A DNA stretch of 8,460 bases from an uncultured Pseudomonadota bacterium (GTDB taxonomy: Bacteria > Desulfobacterota_B > Binatia > UBA9968), in NCBI GenBank assembly GCA_946478635.1, contig CAMLCX010000193.1, forward strand, positions 1 through 8,460, given 5' to 3'. Positions 1 through 6,826 of the stretch are shown here, one piece after another (within the stretch, counting starts at the first letter, position 1; each line of letters opens with the position of its first letter). The position numbers were made by a program, and so were the translations under genes. The notes below the pieces were generated by a model. It searched no databases, was not told where the DNA came from, and saw nothing but the letters and a program-made list of their open reading frames with translations.

Positions 1-359
1 CCATGCCCACATAGTCTCAACAAGACCAACCGGAGTCAACCGTAGAAGCATTTAGTTTCTCTTATTGGATAATACTATCAGGTCTGCAGCGCTCCATGAG
101 GCCGGCCGCGCCCTCGGATTGTTCGGACATAGCCAAACCCGCAGGATGCCATGTTCTTTTCAGGGCGCATAAAGGACGAGAACTCCGTCTTGACGGCGCG
201 CGACAGAAAGACACTCCTTCGGCTTTACTCACAAAATTGAATTGCGCGCTCTACGACAATTCACGTGCAGGTTCGCAAACGGCACATCGGCGTACTCGCT
301 TGATTGATTACGGCCAATTTTAGGTTACTCTGTATGAAACCAGTGGGAGTCGTTTCCGT
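1..359. other. Stretch without a supportable gene, upstream of mlaC
   Basis: I see no credible gene here. One open frame (96-323, +) has no Shine-Dalgarno, an Arg/Ala/Thr-rich composition and no recognisable motif, so I treat it as chance. No convincing -35/-10 pair was found, although a promoter for mlaC presumably lies here because mlaC is not closely preceded by another gene. A GGGAG Shine-Dalgarno sits at 345-349, ten bases before the mlaC start. No tRNA, hairpin terminator or repeat stands out. Confidence 0.6.
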
Positions 360-959
360 ATGAAATTGAAAACTCGGCTGTTCCTGTCAACCGTCGCGCT
401 TTTAGTGTCGGTTTTGAGTGGCAAATTCGCCCATGCCGGCGAGCCCACTGAAGCTATTCGCGGCGCGATCAATCAGGGCGTGGAAATTCTGAAGAGCGCC
501 AAGCTCGACAATCAAAGACAAAGAGCCCAAGTCATCGACCGTTTGAGGCAGATTGTTTACCCGTTGTTCGACTTCAATGAGATGGCCATGCGCTCTCTTG
601 GGTCGAATTGGCGCCGCTTGAATCCGCAGCAGCGGAGTGAATTCGTATCGACCTTTACGGCTTTGCTGGAAAAAACCTATGCGGAGCAGATCGACCTCTA
701 CAATGGGCAGCAAGTGGTCTATAGCGGCGAAAGCATCGACGGCGATTATTCGCAAGTCGATTCCCGAATTATCGACAAGAACGGTCAAACCTATTCCGTC
801 GTCTACCGGCTGCATAGAGTGGATGGGAAGTGGAGAATTTATGACGTCGTCGCGGAGAATATCAGCCTGGTCAACAACTACCGTTCGCAGTTCAATCGCG
901 TGATCACCAAGTCTTCATTCGAAGAACTCTTGAAAATCATGAAACAGCAGGTGAGTTAG
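360..959 (+). CDS. mlaC: MlaC/Ttg2D-family periplasmic phospholipid-binding protein
   Basis: Predicted periplasmic carrier that shuttles phospholipid between the outer membrane and an inner-membrane MlaFEDB-type ABC complex. Related proteins include toluene-tolerance Ttg2D and hopanoid-associated HpnM. The 199-residue length is normal for the family. Residues 1-26 form a clear signal peptide (MKLKTR, hydrophobic core, AHA cleavage site). The family core is visible at residues 70-107 (FDFNEMAMRSLGSNW, then LNPQQRSEF and LLEKTY). The typical C-terminal block is at 154-179 (VDGKWRIYDVV, ENISLVNNYRSQF). The start at 360 is supported by GGGAG ten bases upstream and by the signal peptide. It normally belongs to an mla operon, but 359 bases upstream show no mlaD, mlaE or mlaF, so here it is either a lone gene or separated from its partners. 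It ends with tandem TAG TAG codons. The family is certain; whether it serves lipid asymmetry or hopanoid transport is not decidable. Confidence 0.92.
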   Translation: MKLKTRLFLSTVALLVSVLSGKFAHAGEPTEAIRGAINQGVEILKSAKLDNQRQRAQVIDRLRQIVYPLFDFNEMAMRSLGSNWRRLNPQQRSEFVSTFTALLEKTYAEQIDLYNGQQVVYSGESIDGDYSQVDSRIIDKNGQTYSVVYRLHRVDGKWRIYDVVAENISLVNNYRSQFNRVITKSSFEELLKIMKQQVS

Positions 960-1037
960 TAGGCCAAAATTGACCGAGAGTCTTTTCTCGCCATCATTCA
1001 TATCTCATAGGTTCAAATGAATGCGTCGGCGGATTGA

Positions 1038-1063
1038 ACGGCCGAAACCGCAAGGTCCGTTTT
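1038..1063 (+). terminator. Weak candidate terminator between convergent mlaC and peroxidase genes
   Basis: An imperfect stem (ACGGCC against GGTCCGT, one bulged T, ten-base loop) is followed by only a short T run, and it touches the stop codon of the opposite gene. A second small hairpin, CGAGA (975-979) with TCTCG (986-990), has no T tract. Either could end mlaC transcription, but neither is a strong intrinsic terminator. Confidence 0.2.
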
Positions 1064-1631
1064 ATCGCGGCTCAGCCACGAGTTTCTCGATCTGCGCCGC
1101 AACCCGCCGATTTTCAGGCTCGACAGCGGTTTCGAACGTTGCTACAGGCTGGCCGGTTCGGTCGAGGAGATATTTATGAAAGTTCCAGAGCGGGGGCTTC
1201 CCTGTTTTTGCGGCGAGCTCACGGAAGAGCGGGTTGGCGTTTGCGCCGATGACCGACGTTTTCGCGAACACGGGGAAGGTAATTCCGTAGTTTACCCGGC
1301 AGAATTGCGCGATCTCCTTGTTCGACCCCGGCTCCTGGCCGCCGAAATCGTTCGAGGGAAATCCCAGGACGACGAACCCTTTGCCGCGATAACGGCGATA
1401 TAGCTTTTCCAGGCCGTCGTATTGCGGTGTGTAGCCGCACTCGCTCGCGGTGTTGACAATCAGCAACGCTTTGCCGCTGAACTGGCAGAGCGATACCGGT
1501 TCATCCATCAAGTTTGAGAATTTGTGATCGAGGATGGCGGGGCAGGGGGATTGCCCTGCAGCGCTTAGCGTTGGGGTAGTAAAAACCGCAAGCGCGGTAA
1601 AGATGACCATGTCGATGAATCGGACGAGCAT
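1062..1631 (-). CDS. Exported glutathione peroxidase family protein (2-Cys, thioredoxin-dependent type)
   Basis: Thiol peroxidase of the GPx family (BtuE/Gpx3-like) that reduces hydrogen peroxide and organic or lipid hydroperoxides. The catalytic tetrad is visible: Cys65 in ASECGYTPQY, Gln99 in FPSNDFGGQEPG, and Trp149-Asn150 in LWNFHKYLLDRTG. The peroxidatic residue is an ordinary cysteine, not selenocysteine. Cys111 in AQFCRVNYG aligns with the resolving cysteine (Cys82) of yeast Gpx3, which points to thioredoxin-like rather than glutathione reduction. At 189 residues it is longer than the usual ~160 because of an N-terminal signal-like segment (residues 1-25, MLVRFIDMVIF to LSAA), so it probably acts in the periplasm. 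The start at 1631 has a GGAGGGA Shine-Dalgarno. Residues 30 and 50 are two further cysteines. It lies on the opposite strand to both neighbours, so it is probably a single-gene unit. Family assignment is firm; export is inferred. Confidence 0.9.
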   Translation of the reverse strand: MLVRFIDMVIFTALAVFTTPTLSAAGQSPCPAILDHKFSNLMDEPVSLCQFSGKALLIVNTASECGYTPQYDGLEKLYRRYRGKGFVVLGFPSNDFGGQEPGSNKEIAQFCRVNYGITFPVFAKTSVIGANANPLFRELAAKTGKPPLWNFHKYLLDRTGQPVATFETAVEPENRRVAAQIEKLVAEPR

Positions 1632-1831
1632 ACTTCCCTCCGTCTCCTTGCTCCTATGAATCTACCACTTTCCCCAGTCAAGTAATCAGCTTGCCAAAAT
1701 ATTATGCTGGTTCAATCCGTATCGTTTTGCAATCTCGATCAGCCGGTCTTCTTTGTTGATAGCTGCGCTTGAGTCTTGAGCTTCAGATTCGTAATCGCCA
1801 CTTTAGCGCACAGTAGGGTTGTTTAAAGCGG

Positions 1832-1861
1832 TTGAAAACCTGCAAGGCGATGACATAGCAT
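1832..1861 (+). promoter_or_regulatory. Possible sigma70-type promoter of the SBP pseudogene
   Basis: TTGAAA (1832-1837) and TAGCAT (1856-1861) are separated by 18 bases, with five of six and four of six matches to consensus. They lie 34 bases ahead of the ATG at 1895. An AGGGGAG Shine-Dalgarno follows at 1878-1884. The rest of the 1632-1894 divergent gap shows no gene: short open readings on the minus strand lack starts. The match quality is what a chance hit could also give. Confidence 0.25.
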
Positions 1862-1894
1862 CCGATAAACGAATTTTAGGGGAGAAGACGCGGT

Positions 1895-2821
1895 ATGGCG
1901 AAATTCATTATTCAGCCTCATGGCAGGCTCAACGATTGGGTCGCCGACGAAAAGGGCTATTTCACCGAAGAGGGTCTAGACTACGAGCTCAATGTGGAAG
2001 GCAGCCGCAAAAACACGCCTTGACTCGCCGCTGTCGATTCGCCGATTCCCCTCGAGGATAACCGTTTCGGCGCGTTCGAGCGCTACGCCGAAGGACATGG
2101 ACGCAAGGACGAAGGCGCCGGCGATGTCAGCTGCGCGTGCCACTGGACGGTCAACCAGGCGGCGAAGATTGAAGAAGGCATCATGTGGGCGAAGGCTTAT
2201 AGCGTTTGTGAAGCCGCCATCGTGGTACCGGGCGATTCCAATGTTTCAGCGCCCGGCGATCTGGCGCGGACCGACATTGCGGTCGGGTACCATTCCGGCA
2301 GTCATTATTCCGCTCTGCAGGCGCTTGAGATATTTCTACCGCCCGAAAACATCGCGCTCAAATTCGTCGGCTCGTCTTGGTCGCGCGTCGATGCAGCCCT
2401 GGCAAGAAAGATACCTGCGGTGAATGTCTGGGGGCCGCAGTTATATCTGTTGGAGCAACACGGCTTTCGAAGAATCGTCTCCACGACCTTCATGATGGCC
2501 TTCATGTTTCATCGCGACGTGGATGGCGCAAATGTCGAGCGCTATATGCGCGCTCTGATCAGGGCGCAGGCTGACATCGACGTGGAGCCGGAGCGGTACA
2601 AGCGCTATTTTCTCCATGAGATTCCCGAACGCTTTCGCGACAAGGTCGATGTTCGGCGTTTCGGAGTCGGCGAGCGCGTCGTGCCGCTGCCTTATACTCA
2701 GGCGATGTTCGAAAAGACCCAGGCCTGGATGCACGCAATCTTTTCGACGAGGCCGCGGATCGAGGAGTCTTGTTGCCAACAGGCGGGTGATCGCGAATGG
2801 TCGCTGCGACCGCGCAAATGA
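1895..2821 (+). pseudogene. NMT1/SsuA-like substrate-binding-fold protein, broken by an in-frame TGA
   Basis: ATG at 1895, preceded by AGGGGAG, opens a frame that matches NMT1/SsuA-type solute-binding proteins: MAKFIIQPHGRLNDWVAD followed by EKGYFTEEGLDYEL. It stops at TGA 2021-2023 after 42 codons, yet the same frame stays open from 2024 to 2821. That continuation encodes the rest of the fold, including SCACHWTVN, VGYHSGSHYSALQALE and DIDVEPERYKRYFLHE. One nonsense codon therefore splits an otherwise coherent gene of about 300 residues. The last ~30 residues of this frame (STRPRIEESCCQQAGD onward) look like out-of-frame translation. The +2-shifted reading from 2731 gives ARNLFDEAADRGVLLPTGG and ends at 2790, which resembles a natural C-terminus, so the original end was probably 2790. 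There is no signal peptide, so the protein would have been cytosolic. ATG 2183 could restart a C-terminal fragment, but no good Shine-Dalgarno precedes it. Substrate unknown; the family is recognised from memory of homologues. Confidence 0.75.
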
Positions 2822-2906
2822 GATCTTTGACGCTCGCGAATCGCCGAGAGTTGAGTGCTTCGCTCATAATGCGTCAATTGTTTCAAATCCGACGCTGCCA
2901 ACTTCT

Positions 2907-3896
2907 TCAAGATCGAATCTTATATTTTTTCTCGACCTCCTCCACGTAGCCGCTCGCAACGATTTTTTTGAGGATGCGCTGATCGACAAGATCCTCCACG
3001 TTGTATTTTGCTATCTTGGGATCGCGCAGGGCGATAATCTCTTGCACGGTCTTTAAGCCCTTTACGGTAACAAACGTATAAGAGGTCAGGTCGTCTAAAA
3101 GATTCTTGTAGCCGATCTCGGCGAGTTGCCGGTCCGCCTTGATGTGTTTCTGCAGAACGGCAAGGCCTCGTTCTTTCTGCGCCCGCATAATAACGCTCGC
3201 CTCGATCAATGCCTTGATAAAGTTTTCGACCACCTGGGGATTCTTTTTTAGGTAACCTTCCGCGCTCATGAACGGGCTCGACGGGAAAGCGATCCGGCTC
3301 AAATCATACAGCACTTTCACTCCAAGCCCCTGAAGCCTGACGGACTGCAATTTGTCCAGCGCGGCGCCGTCGATGATGCCGCTTGCCAGAGATTGGGCAA
3401 TCACCGTGCTGTCGCCGATAGCCTGAATATTGATGTTGTCCCTCTGCGGATCCAGTCCGAGTTCCCTGAGCGACAACATCGTCAACGTCCAGAGGAGACC
3501 GCTAAAATCCTGCACGCCGATATTCTTGCCTTTCAAATCGCTAGGGCGGGTAATCGAGGGGGACACCAGAAAGTCGTAGGACGCCCGTTCGGCGAAAAGC
3601 GACAGGAGAATTTTAAGCTTCGCTCCCTGAGCCGCCGCCGTGAGCATGCTCGAAACGCTTCCCCGGACGAATTGCACTTCATTAGAGACGAGGGCGGTGA
3701 CTTGCAGGGGAGCGCTGCGAACCGTGACCAGATCCGCTTCCAATCCATGCTTGGCAAAAATTCCTTCTTCTTTGGCGAGCCAGAGAGGGGTGCCGGCGGC
3801 GGAGACGCCGGAATAGGCAACCTTGATGGGCTCGGCTCTGACTGATGAAGCAAGTAACACGGCCGCCAGAATGAACCAGAATCTTTTGCGCGCCAT
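2907..3896 (-). CDS. NMT1/TauA-type ABC transporter substrate-binding protein
   Basis: Periplasmic binding protein of the SsuA/TauA/ThiY (NMT1-like) group, 329 residues, the usual size. Residues 1-21 are a signal peptide (MARKRFWF, hydrophobic core, SVRAE). The mature start IKVAYSG with GTPLWLAKEEGIFAKHGLEA (residues 35-54) is the hallmark first lobe of this family, where ligand-lobe contacts begin. RPSDLKGKNIGV (117-128) and LRELGLDP (143-150) are the standard inter-lobe elements. Members bind sulfonates, nitrate, thiamine precursors or aromatic acids; nothing here fixes the ligand. The start at 3896 has a GGAGGAAG Shine-Dalgarno. It lies 60 bases downstream of the PhnD-like gene on the same strand, so the two may be co-transcribed. 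No permease or ATPase is adjacent. It converges on the broken SBP at 1895-2821, but the two sequences are clearly different types, not recent duplicates. Confidence 0.88.
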   Translation of the reverse strand: MARKRFWFILAAVLLASSVRAEPIKVAYSGVSAAGTPLWLAKEEGIFAKHGLEADLVTVRSAPLQVTALVSNEVQFVRGSVSSMLTAAAQGAKLKILLSLFAERASYDFLVSPSITRPSDLKGKNIGVQDFSGLLWTLTMLSLRELGLDPQRDNINIQAIGDSTVIAQSLASGIIDGAALDKLQSVRLQGLGVKVLYDLSRIAFPSSPFMSAEGYLKKNPQVVENFIKALIEASVIMRAQKERGLAVLQKHIKADRQLAEIGYKNLLDDLTSYTFVTVKGLKTVQEIIALRDPKIAKYNVEDLVDQRILKKIVASGYVEEVEKKYKIRS

Positions 3897-3956
3897 ATGG
3901 ATCTTCCTCCGTTGCTGAAATCACGCCAATGAACCATGAAGACCGGAGCAATCTAA

Positions 3957-4853
3957 CTATCGTTGGAGTTTAAGTTCGGCATCGACATATTTTCTGAATC
4001 CTCTCGCAAGGTCCATATCTCGAACCGGGATCTCTTCGAACTTGGTTGTGTTCTCGAAGGCCTGCAGCACCTGCCTACCGTCCTCGGTCTGATGCATATT
4101 GAGCAAAACTTCTTTAACTTTCGTCACAAGGTTGGCCGGAAGATCCGCGCGATAGCTGACAAGCTGACGCGGAAACGAAACCGTCTCATGAATGACCGTG
4201 AAGCTGTCAAGGTTTTTTGCCGATGTGAGGTACTTTTGATCGTCGGTTGCTCCCGCCGCCACCGCCCCATTCGACACCCACAGTATCGTATTCGAGTCGC
4301 CGCGACTAAAAACGTAGCCTACTTCGTCGGATTTCACGGGGTCGTTTGCCTGCCTCTTGGGCGTTAATCGTAATCCCTTTTCCAATAAAACTATTTTCGG
4401 CAAAAAGTAACCGGTCGAAGCGAAAGGCTCCTCAAAGGCAATGACCTTACCCTTGAGATCCTCCAATCGAGCAATGCCGCTATCTCTTCGCGTGAATATC
4501 ACCGACTGGTATTCGCTTTTCCCGCCCTTCCACCGCCTGAGCAGAAGTTTGCTGCCGGAAAGGCGACTGACAGCGATCGACGGGAAAAAGCTGTCTATGT
4601 AAAGATCTACTTGCCGCGTTTGCAAGAACGAGGACATGGCAGCAATGTTCTCGGCCACGACAATTTTCTCTCGCTTGATACCCTCCGATTGCAACTGCCG
4701 TGCGAGATAGCTCGCAAGAGGAGAGAATTTTCTGATCTCTCCGACCGGGTGCGCACTTACGGAACCCAGAATGAATGATTCTGCGAAAGCCCCCTGAGGC
4801 ATAAGCAAGACAGCACCGATGAATAACCATTTGCTGTCAAAACCCCATGGCAT
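3957..4853 (-). CDS. PhnD-like phosphate/phosphite/phosphonate-type substrate-binding protein
   Basis: Periplasmic binding protein of the PhnD superfamily, which serves ABC importers of phosphonate, phosphite and related anions; some relatives are sensor or ligand-binding modules for other compounds. From the chosen start it has 298 residues. Residues 1-24 form a signal peptide (MPWGFDSKWLF, hydrophobic core, QGAFA). Family marks are FSPLASYLARQL near residue 44, YQSVIFTRRDSGI at 115-127, and GKVIAFEEP followed by ASTGYFLP at 135-152, the PhnD signature loop. The frame is open up to an ATG at 4919, but the extra 22 residues would precede the signal peptide. A GGGAGGG Shine-Dalgarno is followed by ATG ATG ATT ATG (4862 down to 4851). 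The last of these (4853) has the best spacing, although 4862 or 4859 cannot be excluded. It is the first gene of a likely two-gene unit with the NMT1-type SBP. No phn catabolic or transport genes are nearby, so phosphonate as ligand is only a family-based guess. Confidence 0.85.
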   Translation of the reverse strand: MPWGFDSKWLFIGAVLLMPQGAFAESFILGSVSAHPVGEIRKFSPLASYLARQLQSEGIKREKIVVAENIAAMSSFLQTRQVDLYIDSFFPSIAVSRLSGSKLLLRRWKGGKSEYQSVIFTRRDSGIARLEDLKGKVIAFEEPFASTGYFLPKIVLLEKGLRLTPKRQANDPVKSDEVGYVFSRGDSNTILWVSNGAVAAGATDDQKYLTSAKNLDSFTVIHETVSFPRQLVSYRADLPANLVTKVKEVLLNMHQTEDGRQVLQAFENTTKFEEIPVRDMDLARGFRKYVDAELKLQR

Positions 4854-5148
4854 AATCATCATCCCTCCCACGCAGCTTTCTGAGCAGATTCTGCCGCCGA
4901 AGTTCGCCAAAATTATCATGAATTAAAAACCTTGTCTTTAAAAATTCTCTATTTCGCAATGAGGTAAACGCTGTTTAAACGGCTTCAAAGCGAGTCCGTG
5001 CCGGGCCAAATTTCCGTTTTCCATTCCCGCATAGATGGGCAACTTGCGCTCGGCTCAAAATTGAATCAGTTTAAGTGCCCCTGTCATCAGAGTTGCGCCT
5101 CCGATAGTTCCTATGACGTCGTGCAGCAATGTGTGACGATCGTGGAAC

Positions 5149-5166
5149 TTACGGTGCGGACCGTAA
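5149..5166. promoter_or_regulatory. Operator-like inverted repeat upstream of the cupin promoter
   Basis: TTACGGT and ACCGTAA are perfect 7-base arms around the spacer GCGG. The repeat ends one base before the TTGACA at 5168, a position typical of activator sites touching the -35 region or of repressor operators. The arms match no regulator consensus I recognise, so the binding protein is unknown. It could also fold as an RNA hairpin, but it would lie upstream of the predicted transcript and lacks a T tract. Confidence 0.45.
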
Positions 5167-5167
5167 C

Positions 5168-5196
5168 TTGACAGTTATCTTGCTTTCAACTACAGC
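5168..5196 (+). promoter_or_regulatory. Candidate sigma70-type promoter of the cupin gene
   Basis: A perfect TTGACA (5168-5173) is followed after exactly 17 bases by TACAGC (5191-5196), a weak -10 with three of six matches. A weak -10 next to an operator-like repeat would fit a regulated, activator-dependent promoter. Transcription would start near 5203 and give a leader of about 130 bases before the cupin start. Confidence 0.4.
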
Positions 5197-5222
5197 TCGC
5201 CTTCAAGTGCGGTTTTGTTTCA

Positions 5223-5236
5223 AAGAATGCATTCTT
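5223..5236. promoter_or_regulatory. Perfect 14-base palindrome in the cupin leader
   Basis: AAGAATGCATTCTT is fully self-complementary with no spacer. It lies about 20 bases downstream of the predicted transcription start and about 100 bases before the cupin ATG. A dimeric DNA-binding protein could use it as a second operator. As RNA it would make only a five-pair stem with a tetraloop. Confidence 0.3.
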
Positions 5237-5323
5237 GTTTCATCATCAATTTGCAATGAGAGTACTGATGGTTTGAGTGATGAGGATTACGCTAAGATTG
5301 GTTTAAACTTCTCTGAAAAAATT

Positions 5324-5330
5324 GGAGGTG
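5324..5330 (+). promoter_or_regulatory. Strong Shine-Dalgarno deciding the cupin start
   Basis: GGAGGTG is a near-perfect anti-16S match, and its core ends seven bases before ATG 5336. It is the reason for choosing 5336 over the frame's first ATG at 5129, which lacks any such signal. Confidence 0.85.
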
Positions 5331-5335
5331 AATTT

Positions 5336-5716
5336 ATGCCAGTGAAGGTTATGCGCATAGACGACGCGCCAGTAAGAGTTATGCGATGGGATCGCGGTAA
5401 GGCTCTTCGTCTGGTTGATGAAGCCGACGGCGCAAAAAACGTCGATGTACACATCAATCTAATCAACGTGGATTCCGGACCGGGTCCGACGCACTACCAC
5501 GCGAAAGCGGAGAATATTTATGTCGTCCTGGAAGGGACCGTCGAGGCGATCGTAGAGGGAAAGAAGTTTCGCCTGGGTCCCGGAGAAGTTGCTTTTATCC
5601 CTCCCGGAGTGCGTCATCAAGCAGGCAACTGTGGTGATACGGTCGCGCGCGTGCTTGAGATTTACGCTCCCGCCGGCGAGGATTTTCACATCGTCGATGA
5701 TTCGGAAAACAAATAG
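5336..5716 (+). CDS. Small single-domain cupin, probable metal-binding protein
   Basis: 126-residue cupin with both conserved motifs intact. Motif 1 (residues 50-67) is GPTHYHAKAENIYVVLEG, giving metal ligands His53, His55 and Glu59. Motif 2 (83-98) is GEVAFIPPGVRHQAGN, giving His94. The full 3-His/1-Glu set predicts a bound Fe, Mn, Zn or Ni ion in a small beta-barrel. Proteins of this size are dioxygenases, isomerases, or ligand-binding and regulatory cupins; nothing here separates these options. There is no signal peptide, so it is cytosolic. Translation from 5129 is possible on paper, but the added 69 residues look unrelated. It begins a same-strand run with the LLM oxidoreductase (113-base gap) and an SBP, so a role in oxidation of an imported organic compound is a reasonable guess. 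Upstream lie a TTGACA box and two palindromes that suggest regulated expression. Confidence 0.88.
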   Translation: MPVKVMRIDDAPVRVMRWDRGKALRLVDEADGAKNVDVHINLINVDSGPGPTHYHAKAENIYVVLEGTVEAIVEGKKFRLGPGEVAFIPPGVRHQAGNCGDTVARVLEIYAPAGEDFHIVDDSENK

Positions 5717-5829
5717 GGCCCCGCATGCTAAAGTCACTCTCGCGCGATGGGATTAATCCAGGCATTTTCCTTGCGAAAGAAAGCTGAGAGCGGTCGCAAG
5801 CAAGTTGAGAGTCTCAAGGATCGAGAACG

Positions 5830-6795
5830 ATGGCGAAAATGCAGTTCGGCGTTTTGTTGCCTCACTTTGGCAAAGAAACTTCACCGTCCCGGATCATCGA
5901 TGGCGCCAGGATGTGCGAGGATCTCGGATTTCATTCCGTATGGGTGAGGGATCATCTAATTTGGCATCCCCACGGCATGGAAAAATCAGGCCTCAAATTC
6001 GTCGAACCCATTGTCACGCTTTCGGCGGTTGCGGCGGTGACAAAAAAAATCATATTAGGTATTGCAGTGCTCGTGCCCGTGCGTTGGCCGCTCAAAGTCA
6101 GTCAGGATCTCGCCAGCCTTTCTTATATTGCGGGGGGCCGGGTGATTGCTGGAATGGGATTGGGATTCAATCCAGCGGAACTCGCGACGGTCGGCTTGCG
6201 GATCGAGGATCGCGTCGAAATCCTTCGCGAGACCGTCGAGATCGCCCGGCTCATATGGCAAGAGAACAACGCCTCCTATCGGGGCAAGATATTTTCATTC
6301 GAAAACGTGACCATCGAGCCTAAGCCGGCGGAGCCGATCCCGATCTTTTGCGGCGGCAGCACCCGCGCCGCGATAAGACGGGCAGCCGAATACTGCGACG
6401 GCTGGATTCCCGGTCGTGTTCCCATGGCGACTTTCGACGACCGAATAGGATATTTGCGGCAATTGACCGACCGGAAAATTACTCTGGGCAATATTCCAAT
6501 CACGCGTATCGACAAGGACCGAAAGAAAGCTCGGGCGAGCATTGACGTCGCCGCGCTTGCGGAGAGCTCGGAGGGCAGCAGTCATTGGATCAAGCCGCCG
6601 TCCGGAAAGTTTCAGACGATCGAGGATCTCGAAGGACTCTTGATCGTCGGGAACCCCGATGACTGCGCGGCGGAGATCGAGAAGTTTCGCATTAGAGGCG
6701 TCGAGCACTTGGTATTCGATCTAAGACTGCAATACGATCGGTACGAAGAGAGCCTGGAGCTGATCGGTAAGGAACTGCTTCCTAGATTTCAATAA
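5830..6795 (+). CDS. LLM-class flavin-dependent (probably F420-dependent) oxidoreductase
   Basis: 321-residue TIM-barrel enzyme of the bacterial luciferase-like superfamily, of the F420-dependent subtype common in environmental bacteria. Visible marks are MQFGVLLPHFG at the N-terminus, EDLGFHSVWVRDHL (residues 30-43, first barrel strands), and GGRVIAGMGLGFNPAE (102-117). Also seen are RVEILRETVEIARLIW (128-143), IPIFCGGST (170-178, cofactor-phosphate loop) and CDGWIP (189-194). The C-terminal GNPDDCAAEIEKFRIRGVEH (274-293) is typical of this family. It would transfer hydride or oxygenate a substrate using F420 or FMN; no F420 biosynthesis gene is in view, so the cofactor is inferred from resemblance only. 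The start at 5830 follows AAGGATCGAG. It is 113 bases after the cupin and 31 bases before the next SBP gene, consistent with one transcript. All expected blocks are present and no damage is seen. Confidence 0.9.
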   Translation: MAKMQFGVLLPHFGKETSPSRIIDGARMCEDLGFHSVWVRDHLIWHPHGMEKSGLKFVEPIVTLSAVAAVTKKIILGIAVLVPVRWPLKVSQDLASLSYIAGGRVIAGMGLGFNPAELATVGLRIEDRVEILRETVEIARLIWQENNASYRGKIFSFENVTIEPKPAEPIPIFCGGSTRAAIRRAAEYCDGWIPGRVPMATFDDRIGYLRQLTDRKITLGNIPITRIDKDRKKARASIDVAALAESSEGSSHWIKPPSGKFQTIEDLEGLLIVGNPDDCAAEIEKFRIRGVEHLVFDLRLQYDRYEESLELIGKELLPRFQ

Positions 6796-6826
6796 CGGTT
6801 TAGTCTCACATAAGGGCGGGGGAACC

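Larger units (their letters stand above)
4854..5335. other. 482-base intergenic region between divergent SBP and cupin genes
   Basis: No gene is supported here. An open frame from 5129 runs into the cupin, but its first 69 residues look non-native, contain the promoter-like elements, and precede a much better start at 5336. The region holds a near-palindrome around GTTTAAAC (4970-4983), a perfect 7-4-7 inverted repeat (5149-5166), a TTGACA box (5168-5173) and a 14-base palindrome (5223-5236). A promoter for the minus-strand SBP pair presumably also lies here, but I could not pick out a convincing one. Confidence 0.6.

Noticed and set aside
96..323. 75-codon open frame upstream of mlaC
   Set aside because: No Shine-Dalgarno, Arg/Ala/Thr-rich composition and no motif; likely chance.
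1686..1805. Minus-strand readings containing RLIEIAKRYGLNQHNILAS and, in another frame, AITNLKLKTQAQLS, slightly reminiscent of a LuxR-type helix-turn-helix end
   Set aside because: Only about 39 codons, no start codon, split over two frames; resemblance too weak to call a gene remnant.
2822..2906. Possible terminator between the converging SBP genes (TGAG/CTCA stem)
   Set aside because: Only four base pairs and no T tract.
4970..5308. Two copies of GTTTAAAC (4973-4980 and 5301-5308) in the intergenic region
   Set aside because: Eight-base AT-rich palindromes can recur by chance; flanks are not shared except for a loose likeness to 1820-1838.
5129..5335. N-terminal extension of the cupin frame
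   Set aside because: Contains the promoter-like elements, lacks a Shine-Dalgarno at 5129, and the start at 5336 has a near-perfect one with full cupin motifs downstream.
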